DNA of 64,000 nucleotides. It comes from Gemmataceae bacterium (GTDB lineage: Bacteria; Planctomycetota; Planctomycetia; Gemmatales; Gemmataceae). Below the pieces are notes generated by a model. The model did no database searches. It saw only the letters and a program-made list of their open reading frames with translations, and had not been told where the DNA came from. The stretch's first letter is position 1. Every line of letters starts with the position of its first letter. Shown here in pieces: positions 43,496-51,657 of the stretch. The DNA lies in contig SIAJ01000019.1 in the NCBI GenBank assembly GCA_009691845.1, positions 1 through 64,000 of the forward strand, read 5' to 3'. The translations under genes and the position numbers were made by a program.

Positions 43496-44272
43496 ATGGA
43501 CGTACAAGCCACAATCACCGCCCCGTTCAACTACCGTCGCTGGATGCCGTATTGGGCCGTCCTGCGAACGGACATGAGGCAGACGCTCCGTAGCTGGGTC
43601 TATCGGCTCTGGGTCGTCGTCACGATCCTGGCGGCTGGTGGGTTTCTGCTCTACCGCTTCGGCGTGCATCGTGAGGCGGGCATCGCTCAACCGGCGGCCG
43701 TTCACACGAGCGATCTGTTGCGGGCGATCGCGCTGGGTAGTCTCGCGCTGATCGTGATTCTGAGTGTCAGCAGCATCTCCTCCGAACGTGGTACGCTGGC
43801 CGATTCCGTGCTCAGCCGCGGCATCAGTCGCTACCAGTATTTCCTGGCCAAATGGCATGCGCGAACGTTGGTGATCGTTACGACATTCGCGGCCATGGCG
43901 TTTGCGATGCTCGGGCTGTTCCATTTTCTACTTACGGATGATCTCACATTTGGCGGCTGCCTGGCGGCGGTTGTGACCATCTCCGCATTGCTTGCTGCCG
44001 TGGTTGCCGCGGGCGTGGCCGTCGGTTCGTTGAGCAACAGCACCGTCGTCGGCATCACCGCCTTGTGGATTTTCCTCTATGGCTCGGGCTTGCTGATGGC
44101 CCTCTTGCCGTACTCGCTGCCGACACCGGAAAAGGTGCTGGCCCGTCTGCCGTACGTTCTTCAGGGCGAATACGATTTGAACACGCTGACCGACTGGGTC
44201 TTCGGGGGCATCGTGACCGCAATCGGCCTCGCGATTGTGGGCATGTTGGGCTTCTCGCGTAAGGACGTCTAG
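43496..44272 (+). CDS. ABC-2-type permease subunit
   Basis: 258 residues from the ATG at 43496; the frame upstream lies in the AT-rich repeat. Six hydrophobic helices: VYRLWVVVTILAAGGFLLYR, LLRAIALGSLALIVILSVSS, TLVIVTTFAAMAFAMLGLFH, LAAVVTISALLAAVVAAGVA, ITALWIFLYGSGLLMALLPY and VFGGIVTAIGLAIVGMLGFS. The SERGTLADSVLSRGISRYQY loop is the coupling segment typical of NosY/ABC-2-type exporters. It should form an exporter with the preceding ATPase. No dedicated substrate-binding protein is present, consistent with export. Confidence 0.85.
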   Translation: MDVQATITAPFNYRRWMPYWAVLRTDMRQTLRSWVYRLWVVVTILAAGGFLLYRFGVHREAGIAQPAAVHTSDLLRAIALGSLALIVILSVSSISSERGTLADSVLSRGISRYQYFLAKWHARTLVIVTTFAAMAFAMLGLFHFLLTDDLTFGGCLAAVVTISALLAAVVAAGVAVGSLSNSTVVGITALWIFLYGSGLLMALLPYSLPTPEKVLARLPYVLQGEYDLNTLTDWVFGGIVTAIGLAIVGMLGFSRKDV

Positions 44273-44283
44273 CGAAGTGTTTT

Positions 44284-44333
44284 CCCCACGCTCCGCGTAA
44301 GGGTCGTCACGCAGAGCGTGACGACTACACTCA
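44284..44333. repeat. Palindromic intergenic element, GTCACGCAGAGCGTGAC type
   Basis: GTCACGCAGAGCGTGAC is a 7-bp stem with an AGA loop followed by GACTACAC. The upstream arm CACGCTCCGCGT (about 44287) is partly complementary. It appears to be a diverged member of the family at 6811. Confidence 0.45.
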
Positions 44334-44339
44334 ATCCAA

Positions 44340-44987
44340 GTGACCCCCAATCCCCGCCGATTCTTGTTGCTGGCCTCCATCGGCATCGCCCTGTTTGCGT
44401 TGCTGGCCGTGCTGCTCGTTACCGACTCCTTTCTCCTTCGCCTCGATAACTGGCTGGCCGGTCACTGCTACCACTACTCGATTGACCATCCGCGTGTCCA
44501 CGACTTCTTTCTCTCGATCACGGACCTCGGCTGGAGTCGGTTCCTGAATTGGGTGGGAGCAGCCACCTTACTTCTACTGCTTGTGAGGCGTGATTGGATC
44601 CGGGGACTGATTTGGACTGCGGGATCGGTCTCGATGCATCAGATCGTGCCGTTCCTCAAGGATCAGTTCCAACGCCCCAGGCCCGAATTCGCGAACATTG
44701 ACGGCCTGAGTTTTCCGAGCGGTCACGCTTTCGGCTCAGCCGTTGTCTACGGCCTTCTCGGCATCCTGGTGTTGCGGATCTGGCAAGGCTCGCGCTGGCG
44801 GCTCTGGTTCGCATGCGCGATCTGGGCGATCATCCCGCTCGTGGCCGTGAGCCGAATGATGCTAGGTGTGCATTATTTCAGCGACGTTTTGGCCGGCATG
44901 TGTGGGGGCCTCGCCTGCGTATTTTTGATTGCGGCGGGGGCCGATGCCTGGGATCGTCGCCGTGAGTCCGACGCTCACACTCCTTGA
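44340..44987 (+). CDS. PAP2 superfamily phosphatase (membrane)
   Basis: 215 residues from a GTG. Five to six membrane helices, starting RFLLLASIGIALFALLAVLL. The acid-phosphatase triad of motifs is intact: KDQFQRPRP (C1, KxxxxxxRP), FPSGHAFGSAVVYG (C2, PSGH) and SRMMLGVHYFSDVLAG (C3, SRxxxxxHxxxD). Family enzymes remove phosphate from lipids such as undecaprenyl pyrophosphate or phosphatidic acid at the outer face of the membrane. Its stop lies 13 bases inside the 3' end of the convergent pseudouridine synthase gene. Confidence 0.9.
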   Translation: MTPNPRRFLLLASIGIALFALLAVLLVTDSFLLRLDNWLAGHCYHYSIDHPRVHDFFLSITDLGWSRFLNWVGAATLLLLLVRRDWIRGLIWTAGSVSMHQIVPFLKDQFQRPRPEFANIDGLSFPSGHAFGSAVVYGLLGILVLRIWQGSRWRLWFACAIWAIIPLVAVSRMMLGVHYFSDVLAGMCGGLACVFLIAAGADAWDRRRESDAHTP

Positions 44988-45655
44988 AAACCCCAATACT
45001 CCGGCAACGCCGCCTCAACCGCCACCGCTGCCCCTCGAAACGGGTGTTCAAACTTGAGCGTTCTGGCATGCAGGCCGATCACTCGGTCGCGTGACAGTTC
45101 ACCGCTCGGGCCGAACAGGCGCGTGCTTCCGTAGAGTTCATCCCCCATCACCGGATGCCCTCGTTTCGCTGCTTGCACGCGTAGCTGATGCATCCGGCCC
45201 GTCTTCGGCGTCAACTCCAAAAGCGTCGCGTCGGCATCTCGACGCAGAACTCGAAACAACGTGATCGAGTCCTTGGCTCCTTCGGTCTCCGGCGGCACGA
45301 CCTCAGACCGGGCCTCGTTGGCCACTTTGAGAAGATGGTCACGCCATTCCCCGGCTTCGTCGGCAACCAAGCCTTCGACGAGAGCCCAGTACACCTTCGT
45401 GACCTTGTGCATCTGAAACTGCTCGGCCACGCGTGCAGCGGCCTTGGTGTTTCGACAGAAGACCACGGCACCGGACACTGGCCGATCCAACCGATGGGGA
45501 ATGCCAAGGTAAACGCCTGCAGGTTTGGCGTACTTCTCCTTAATGTAAGCCTTCACCATCGCCTCGAGCGATGGAACGCCTTCCGGAGCCTGCGTCATCA
45601 AGGGGGCCGGCTTGTTGACGGAAATCAGATGATGATCTTCTAAGAGGATGTCCAT
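44975..45655 (-). CDS. RluA-family pseudouridine synthase
   Basis: 226 residues from the ATG at 45655; a longer frame to 45787 lacks support. The catalytic motif is GIPHRLDRPVSGAVVFCRNT (catalytic Asp in HRLDRPVSG), with further family text KVYWALVEG, LLELTPKTGRMHQLRVQAAK and GHPVMGDELYGS. No S4 domain is present, so it resembles the small RluA/RluC-type catalytic cores that modify rRNA or tRNA. The target cannot be assigned. It is convergent with the PAP2 gene, the coding ends overlapping by 13 bases. Confidence 0.88.
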   Translation of the reverse strand: MDILLEDHHLISVNKPAPLMTQAPEGVPSLEAMVKAYIKEKYAKPAGVYLGIPHRLDRPVSGAVVFCRNTKAAARVAEQFQMHKVTKVYWALVEGLVADEAGEWRDHLLKVANEARSEVVPPETEGAKDSITLFRVLRRDADATLLELTPKTGRMHQLRVQAAKRGHPVMGDELYGSTRLFGPSGELSRDRVIGLHARTLKFEHPFRGAAVAVEAALPEYWGFQGV

Positions 45656-45938
45656 CTCGACATTATAAGGCCAACCAACCACGTTCAGCCGGGAATGGGA
45701 GCCTGAGCATGAGATGGTCTCAAGTAGCAGGTCGATTGGGGATGCCATTTCGGAATCTGAAAGCCCGTGGTTCGCTGCGTCAAGCACTCACTTTCCCTTT
45801 TGCCTGACACGAACCAGGTTCCACCGAAATAAATGCTGCCACGGCCCAAGATCACGTTCGGCATTCCGGATGTTTTCAAGCGAGGACCAGCCGGCCGAGC
45901 TGTCAGCCAGTTCTGGTTATTTCCGAGCTTCGCGATGG

Positions 45939-46070
45939 TTGGCTCCTGAGGAAGACTTGAAGTACATTCCCGAACCTGGCCGCAGCGAGATGAAGTTCTT
46001 CCTGGCGAAAACCGTGGAGGATGTCCTGGAAGCGACGTTGCCGCGAGTGGCACGAGCGGTGACGGTGTAG
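45939..46070 (+). pseudogene. Remnant of the 3' end of a Lon-type protease gene
   Basis: A 43-codon frame gives LAPEEDLKYIPEPGRSEMKF then FLAKTVEDVLEATLP. The pattern E-x-DL--IPE--R--M-F-xV-T-VEDVLEA-LP is the conserved end of Lon protease domains. There is no continuation into the rest of the gene upstream, and no plausible start. It may be a transfer or rearrangement scar. The rest of 45656-46092 shows no gene. Confidence 0.45.
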
Positions 46071-46092
46071 GTACCACCGCCAAATGTTGTCG

Positions 46093-46476
46093 CTACTTCG
46101 GCAAGTCGAAGTCGATCACTTGGCCGTTTTCCGTCACGTCGGCGCGCAGTGGGCTGATGCCCGGGTTGTATTTGCTGCCCAGCGCGTCGTTGTGTCTGGC
46201 GTCGAACTGCTGAATCGCGACGAGATAGCGGCCGGTGCGAATCTCGGAAATTCTGAAAGTGCCGCTAGTGCGGTCGACTTCGGCGCGGAAGACTTGCGAA
46301 TTGGACTTCCATTTTTCGGGGAGGAACAGCACGAGGATGTGCCCCTCTTCCCCTTCAATCACCACCGGCTTGCCATCGCGAGTTATGCTGCCGGTGATGT
46401 CGGTTCGATTGCCGTTGCAACTCGTCGTGGCAACCACGAGGATCAAAACGAGAGCGAGACGCATCGAATATTTCAT
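46093..46476 (-). CDS. Small lipoprotein, transthyretin/carboxypeptidase-regulatory-like
   Basis: 127 residues from the ATG at 46476, 10 bases after the stop of the large propeller gene (a frame extension overlaps that gene). The leader KYSMRLALVLILVVATTSC ends in a lipobox-type Cys. The mature part is a short beta sandwich: DITGSITRDGKPVVIEGEEG, HILVLFLPEKWKSNSQ and ISEIRTGRYLVAIQQFDARH. It resembles the lipoprotein at 13081 and the one at 48457 in layout. Together with the propeller and DUF1559 gene it forms a four-gene minus-strand cluster. Confidence 0.72.
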   Translation of the reverse strand: MKYSMRLALVLILVVATTSCNGNRTDITGSITRDGKPVVIEGEEGHILVLFLPEKWKSNSQVFRAEVDRTSGTFRISEIRTGRYLVAIQQFDARHNDALGSKYNPGISPLRADVTENGQVIDFDLPK

Positions 46477-46486
46477 CTTGGCCCTT

Positions 46487-48433
46487 TCACTTGGATTGTT
46501 CTGCATGACGATGAGCTTCGGTTGTCATCCCGCTATGGCCAGGATGACAGCCGACGCAAAAATGCTTGCCGTTCGGTTGAGCCAGGCTGTAGTGGTCGCC
46601 GGCATAGGCGTAGACGCTTGCTCGGCGGCCCTGGCGATCCTTGGCGGCGGTCGTCCACTGGACAACATGGCCGTCCTTGTCGAAGCCCGCAAGGACGGTC
46701 GGCACGTCCGAGGGAACCCAACTCGCGGCCGCACCATTCTTGACCGGATATTTTAGGATCAACTCCCAACTACCACGGGTCCGTGGAATCGTCGGATCGT
46801 CGAAACGATCGCGCCGGGCGGCATAGATGCGCAGGTGGTCGAGCGTGCCGGCGGGCGGCGAATCGAAGATCGGTGCCTCGCCAGTATCGCTCATCTGTCC
46901 AGGCAGATCGCCCAACTGGGTGGGGGCATCCAGCCCCGTCGCGAAAACCATGCCCATCGGCCCCCGATACTGCTCGCCCGAAGTCAGCCGCAATTCCGCT
47001 GGGCCGGTCCCCTGGCCCACGATCAACTTGGCCGGGTCGTGTAGGACGAATTTTCGCTCGTAGACGGCCACCGGTTCCGCATCGACAAGCTCGGGATCGT
47101 CGAACAGCAGCTTGAGATCAACCGCCGATGCACTTGCCGGTTCACTCCCCTCGGGCCAATCCTGGTGGGCGAGATACAGTGCGTAGTCTCCTGGCGCCGG
47201 TTTCTTTGCGCCCTCTCGCAACGTGGCTCCCGCGAGCAGGAGATGCTCGGGTGGACATGGACTGGGTGTTGCCAACCATAGCGGCCGGCCTTCGCGATCG
47301 CGATCAGGGCCACGGCGAAGGAAATCACTTGGCGTTCGGGGGAGTGGATGGGCTGCCACGCTCGCGCTCGGGGCATGTGCCAGCAATCCGGGCGGAGCTT
47401 GGACCACCGTGAGTGGCGGCTCGGCATCGTGCTCCCGGGCATCGGCGAAGCTGGTCGTAAACGTGATGCGATTCGCGAACAGAGGCCGTGGTCGCCAAAC
47501 CGGGACAGCAGGTTTGATCAACATTCCAAAGTGGCCTCCAGGCATTTGGGTAAATGCGCCCAGCCAGGCGTCGGTCGGCTTCGTTGCGCTGGCGGTGCCT
47601 GGTTCGTAGGGATGCACATTGCTCAGATCGGCGGTGACTACTTCGCGGTTGCGACTCCAAAGGCTAAAGGCGATGTAGCCGGAGGACAGCAAGAACGGCC
47701 AGCGATCGTTATTGCGGTTGGCGCTGGCCGGTTGCTTGTTGCCATCGGCATGAAGTACCCAGAGCGTGGTTGACCGGCGTGCATGATCCCGGCCCAGGTC
47801 GGGGGTTCGGCTGGAGACAAAGGCGATTCGGCGGTCGGTGAAGTTCAGTTCGATTGGATCGACATCGTCGTAGTCGCTGGCTCGGCGCTCGGCATCGGGG
47901 ATCAAGGTGCCGGCTGCCCGCCAGCGGAGAGGCGGCAAGGCTGTGCAGCCCTGGTCGTCGACCCCACCGGTGAGTGACTTGAGCCCGCTGCCGTCCCATG
48001 CGACCTGGTAGAGCCGAAATCGACCGTGATCATCGCCCCCTCTGCGGCCGGCGAAGAGAATTCGCTTGCCGTCGAGAGAGATGGAAGGGCTCATGACGTC
48101 GATGAGCGTGCCGCCATCGGGAAGCGGCTTGTTCCAGGTGAGTTCGTGCACCGTTCCTTTGGGAGTCAAAAGCCGAAGCCGGCCTTCGCGTGCGGCCCAG
48201 AGTCGTTGACCGGGTGCGGTAAATCCTTCGCCCTCGGGCGCAGAAAACGCAAGGCTCGCGGGTTCGGAGCGTGAGGTGAAGACGATCGGTACAGGGGGCT
48301 TGGAATGAACGAATGGATCGAGTCGCGGGTCGCCCGGATTGCTCGGATTCAGCAAGTACGCGACCGCACAGCCCAGCAACAGGATAGCCAGTCCAAAGGC
48401 AACCCAGGCCCGATAATTTCGCGCGAGGCTCAT
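46487..48433 (-). CDS. Large exported TolB/WD40-like propeller with C-terminal haem c motif
   Basis: 648 residues anchored by one N-terminal helix (VAFGLAILLLGCAVAYLLNP). PD40/TolB-type blades occupy about 90-400: VMSPSISLDGKRILFAGRRG, RWPFLLSSGYIAFSLWSRNR. The C-terminal part (about 400-630) has a different sheet-rich composition, and PNGKHFCVGCHPGHSGM near 625 is a CxxCH haem-binding site. Exported multi-module cytochrome-propellers of this kind are frequent in planctomycetes, and the anammox hydrazine synthase alpha subunit is a distant architectural analogue. An electron-transfer or sensor role outside the cytoplasm is inference. The next gene downstream is a lipoprotein. Confidence 0.75.
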   Translation of the reverse strand: MSLARNYRAWVAFGLAILLLGCAVAYLLNPSNPGDPRLDPFVHSKPPVPIVFTSRSEPASLAFSAPEGEGFTAPGQRLWAAREGRLRLLTPKGTVHELTWNKPLPDGGTLIDVMSPSISLDGKRILFAGRRGGDDHGRFRLYQVAWDGSGLKSLTGGVDDQGCTALPPLRWRAAGTLIPDAERRASDYDDVDPIELNFTDRRIAFVSSRTPDLGRDHARRSTTLWVLHADGNKQPASANRNNDRWPFLLSSGYIAFSLWSRNREVVTADLSNVHPYEPGTASATKPTDAWLGAFTQMPGGHFGMLIKPAVPVWRPRPLFANRITFTTSFADAREHDAEPPLTVVQAPPGLLAHAPSASVAAHPLPRTPSDFLRRGPDRDREGRPLWLATPSPCPPEHLLLAGATLREGAKKPAPGDYALYLAHQDWPEGSEPASASAVDLKLLFDDPELVDAEPVAVYERKFVLHDPAKLIVGQGTGPAELRLTSGEQYRGPMGMVFATGLDAPTQLGDLPGQMSDTGEAPIFDSPPAGTLDHLRIYAARRDRFDDPTIPRTRGSWELILKYPVKNGAAASWVPSDVPTVLAGFDKDGHVVQWTTAAKDRQGRRASVYAYAGDHYSLAQPNGKHFCVGCHPGHSGMTTEAHRHAEQSK

Positions 48434-48456
48434 TGAAACCCGCAGCCCCTTCGCTC

Positions 48457-48843
48457 TCAGGGGACCTGGATATCGAGTTCCTGGTCCTTGGTCAGTTCGT
48501 GAATCGTTTCGGATTTAGACGGTTTGGTCGGTGCATTCAGCACGCCGGGCTTCTTGGACGGTAGTGCAATCGCGACCATCGTTCGATATTTGCCAGCGGG
48601 TAAGTCAGCCGTGTACGTCCCGGTCTTCTGGTCGAACTTGGCCGAGTGGGACGTGGCCGCGCTCCCCGTCGTAACTTCCGCCACGAACGACAAGGTGACG
48701 TAAGTATCCTCGCTGACCACCATGGCCTGTCCGTCCTTCAGCAGCTTTCCGTGGACTTTGATAATCTTTTTTGAGTTGCAACCGGAAAGGAGCACCGCAA
48801 GAAGTGCGAAGCCAATGGAAGCATTACGAATGCAAGTGATCAT
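48457..48843 (-). CDS. Small lipoprotein of unknown function
   Basis: 128 residues from the ATG at 48843. IRNASIGFALLAVLLSGC is a lipoprotein signal with Cys near residue 22. The mature part has alternating beta strands: IIKVHGKLLKDGQAMVVSED, TYVTLSFVAEVTTGSAATSH, GTYTADLPAGKYRTMVAIAL, as in carboxypeptidase-regulatory-like domains. It stands between a DUF1559 gene and the large propeller gene, in the same direction, echoing the DUF1559-lipoprotein pair at 13.1-14.5 kb. Confidence 0.7.
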   Translation of the reverse strand: MITCIRNASIGFALLAVLLSGCNSKKIIKVHGKLLKDGQAMVVSEDTYVTLSFVAEVTTGSAATSHSAKFDQKTGTYTADLPAGKYRTMVAIALPSKKPGVLNAPTKPSKSETIHELTKDQELDIQVP

Positions 48844-48990
48844 CGCGGTGATGCCTGTGTGGGGAAGATGATTCATGAGTTATTGCCAGCGTTGGGATAG
48901 TGGGGCAGAGGTAGTAAGCACGTTTCGCGTGCCTTCGAACCTGTCAATCAACATTCAGGGTGTGCCTACGACATTCCAGTGGTCTAGACG

Positions 48991-49018
48991 CTTCAGCCCA
49001 ACATGGATTGGGCTGAAG
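48991..49018. repeat. Hairpin near the end of the second DUF1559 gene
   Basis: CTTCAGCCCA and TGGGCTGAAG pair across an 8-base loop, about 33 bases beyond the DUF1559 stop on the minus strand. No T-run follows, so terminator function is uncertain. Confidence 0.4.
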
Positions 49019-49050
49019 TACGAAGCGGTTGAGGAATCGTGGTCTGAAGC

Positions 49051-50085
49051 CTAGTCGCCGAAATTGTGGGGAACGCCGTCGTCGGACGCGTTCATGTACC
49101 ACCAATTGCCCTGGCTAATCGTGTCCTTGACGAAGCGGACGCTGCCGTCGGCCAGACAAACGTTCACGCCGCCCGCGTGCTTGCTGCGAGACGCGGCTTG
49201 CTGGTAGGGGCAACCGGTCCAAGCCCCCATGCGATCTTGCGGCACATTGATGGCACCTTCGCAGTCATCGGCGTTGTCCTCAGTCGTGTTCGGCGTGGTG
49301 CAGTCCCAACTGAAGTGACCGCAGATGACACTGGCCCCAGGAAACCCAAGTGCCCAAGTCCCGCGCGGGTCCACTGGACTCAGCATCGCACCCGAGCGGA
49401 CCTCGCCGAGCATGACGGTGTTCGATGCACCATCGGGAATTCGGGCAACGCTATGGGCGAAGTTGATGCACATGACTCCACCTGCAGTCAAGGTCGTGGG
49501 GAGACCACCCCATCCCCAGTCGTTCTTCGGAGAGCTTCCCATTTCGGTCGTCAGCCAGGCGGTACCAGGCCCGTGAATGCCACCGGCATTACATGCATAG
49601 TTCCCGCGAGCCCAGTTTCCGCCAACGCCCGTGTATTCCTGCTTGTTGGCGGGGTCCGACGGGCAGAGCATGCCCTTGACCCTGGTGCTACGGACGACGC
49701 GCCAGTTTGCATCTCCCGTCGTCATGTAAGATTGAATGCTGGAAGAAGCCTGGCGATACAAATTATCTTGTTCGATGTGCGGCAGAATCAGGACGACCCA
49801 GTTCGGGCCGAAGTTCTGACCAGTAGCGATCGTCTTATTCGAGACCCCACTGTTCATCATCACCGCCGGGGGCAACTCGCCGATCGTGTCGTTGTAGTTG
49901 TGGCAGGCAATTCCCAACTGCTTGAGGTTGTTCTGGCAACTCATTCGTTGCGCTGCTTCGCGGACCTTCTGAACCGCAGGCAGCAATAGGCCGATTAGGA
50001 TTGCAATAATCGCAATCACGACGAGTAGTTCGATTAGCGTGAAACCGCGACGGGTCACGCGAATCTTGGAGGGAGAAAGGACCAT
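49051..50085 (-). CDS. DUF1559 protein with type IV pilin-like N-terminus
   Basis: 344 residues from the ATG near 50085, spaced eight bases from GAGGAG; a GTG two codons earlier is too close to it. The prepilin motif is TRRGFTLIELLVVIAIIAIL followed by LLPAVQKVREAAQRMSCQN. The DUF1559 domain ends with GGVNVCLADGSVRFVKDTIS, the hallmark C-terminal turn. Cysteines in VICGHFSWDCTTPNTTED may form disulfides. It is a paralogue of the protein at 13524. The N-terminal pilin segment is near-identical while the rest has diverged. Confidence 0.9.
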   Translation of the reverse strand: MVLSPSKIRVTRRGFTLIELLVVIAIIAILIGLLLPAVQKVREAAQRMSCQNNLKQLGIACHNYNDTIGELPPAVMMNSGVSNKTIATGQNFGPNWVVLILPHIEQDNLYRQASSSIQSYMTTGDANWRVVRSTRVKGMLCPSDPANKQEYTGVGGNWARGNYACNAGGIHGPGTAWLTTEMGSSPKNDWGWGGLPTTLTAGGVMCINFAHSVARIPDGASNTVMLGEVRSGAMLSPVDPRGTWALGFPGASVICGHFSWDCTTPNTTEDNADDCEGAINVPQDRMGAWTGCPYQQAASRSKHAGGVNVCLADGSVRFVKDTISQGNWWYMNASDDGVPHNFGD

Positions 50086-50354
50086 GTACACCGCTCCTCA
50101 ATCTGCACGAGGAATGAGCAATGAGTGAAACAATAACAATGGTAACATCTTTGAGCGGCAGATACCAGAATAAGCTGAATAATTCCCCAAAGAACCAGTC
50201 GAGCACTCCGGCGCGTCATGTGCGGGGAGACTATGGCACTCCGGTTAACCGGAAGGCCATTCAAGTCCTTTTCCCCCAAATTATCCCTGCATACGCCTGA
50301 TTCGTCTTCTAAGATGCTTGCGGGCTGCTGCTTCGGTCAAACCTCGCGTCGGGC
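50086..50354. other. Divergent intergenic region between DUF1559 and diguanylate cyclase genes
   Basis: About 270 bases with promoters presumably on both strands. Sequence is AT-richer around 50110-50170 (AATGAGTGAAACAATAACAATG). I could not assign clear -35/-10 pairs and see no repeat. Confidence 0.35.
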
Positions 50355-51248
50355 ATGGAAAAACCGGTCAATACTATCGTTCATCAGCCAGGCAACCTGC
50401 CCGTTTCCACTCGTCGGGAGGCCTGTCTTGTCCACATCTACCCGACGGGGCCACGGATGGGGGTGCGGTATGCCCTGGGAGATCAGCCGCTCATAGTCGG
50501 CCGAGGCGAAGAGTGTGAAATCCGCGTAGTGGATACGTCGGTTTCACGCAATCACGCTCGCATCGAGAAGATCGGGGAAGACTTCTACCTCCTCGATATG
50601 CAAAGCACGAATGGGTCCTTCGTCAACGACAAACAATCGCTTCCCGGCTACCCAATCTCTATGCGTGACGGGGACTATCTCCGCGTTGGCAATTGCATCT
50701 TCCGCTATCTCGCCAGTGGCAATGTCGAGGCCGACTATCACGAAGAAATTTACCGCCTGACTATTATCGATGCCCTGACGCAAATTGCCAACGCCCGCTA
50801 CTTCAACGAGTTTCTCGAACGGGAGGTATTGCGGACCGTTCGGCACGGCCGACCACTTTCGCTAATTCTTTTCGACATCGACCGGTTCAAGTTGGTCAAC
50901 GATCAGCTGGGGCACTTGGGCGGAGACTTCGCGTTGCGGGAACTGGCCGCGTGCGTCAAGAAAGTTGTGCGTCGCGAGGACCTCTTTGCCCGATACGGCG
51001 GCGAGGAGTTCGCTCTGGTCCTGATTGAGACGAGTCTGGGCGAGGCCATCCAGGCTGCCGAGCGTTACCGGCAGCTCGTCGAAGCTCATCCTTTCCGCGC
51101 CGACGAGAAAGTGTATCCGCTCACCATCAGTGCCGGCATCGCCGAGTGCCCTCTGGACGGCACGGCCACCCCGCGAGAGCTGATGCGACGGGCAGACGAG
51201 AATTTATATGCGGCGAAGCGAGCGGGACGGAATCGCGTGGTAGGGTGA
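50355..51248 (+). CDS. FHA-GGDEF diguanylate cyclase
   Basis: 297 residues. Residues about 25-115 form a forkhead-associated phosphothreonine-binding domain: PLIVGRGEECEIRVVDTSVS followed by RNHARIEKI and MQSTNGSFVND, with the conserved GR, SxxH and NG signatures. A GGDEF domain follows (about 130-295): DALTQIANARYFNEFLEREV, LSLILFDIDRFKLVNDQLGH, then RYGGEEFALVLIETSL, an active GG(D/E)EF site. RRED, five residues before GGEEF, is a product-inhibition I-site (RxxD). It should make cyclic di-GMP, probably gated by binding a phosphorylated partner. No PilZ or EAL protein is adjacent. Confidence 0.9.
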   Translation: MEKPVNTIVHQPGNLPVSTRREACLVHIYPTGPRMGVRYALGDQPLIVGRGEECEIRVVDTSVSRNHARIEKIGEDFYLLDMQSTNGSFVNDKQSLPGYPISMRDGDYLRVGNCIFRYLASGNVEADYHEEIYRLTIIDALTQIANARYFNEFLEREVLRTVRHGRPLSLILFDIDRFKLVNDQLGHLGGDFALRELAACVKKVVRREDLFARYGGEEFALVLIETSLGEAIQAAERYRQLVEAHPFRADEKVYPLTISAGIAECPLDGTATPRELMRRADENLYAAKRAGRNRVVG

Positions 51249-51657
51249 ATCTCAAACCGATTACTTATCGCGAAGGCTCGGACCCAATTTTTCTGCACAC
51301 TATTACCCGACGGGTCTTCCTCGCCACTCGCGGCAAGGCGAATCGAGGATTGGGGAACTCCACGAGCTGCGACCGGACCGCAGGCGGTCAGTCGAGTTCG
51401 GGTATCTTGTACAGTCGAATGCATTAGCCGACACGATCGGTAGGGGGCGTTTCCTGAAAGTACCGCAAGGCTTTCTCCGGCAGCGAGGCTTGCGAAATCG
51501 GTCGGCCTCTCAAGACAGTTACGCGGACCGCATACCAACCCGGGCCGGGTACTTTATCTTTCTTGAATTGACTGCAGCTAATCCATCGCTCCAACTCGGC
51601 CTGCTCGCAACGATCAACAGGACGGCAGCCGCCTGCGGTCTAACCGTGCGGTCGTCC
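51249..51657. other. Interval without recognisable gene
   Basis: About 400 bases between the diguanylate cyclase stop and the end of a convergent propeller gene. Short frames on both strands lack leaders, ribosome sites or family motifs. No clear terminator, though several GC-rich short inverted words occur. Confidence 0.4.
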
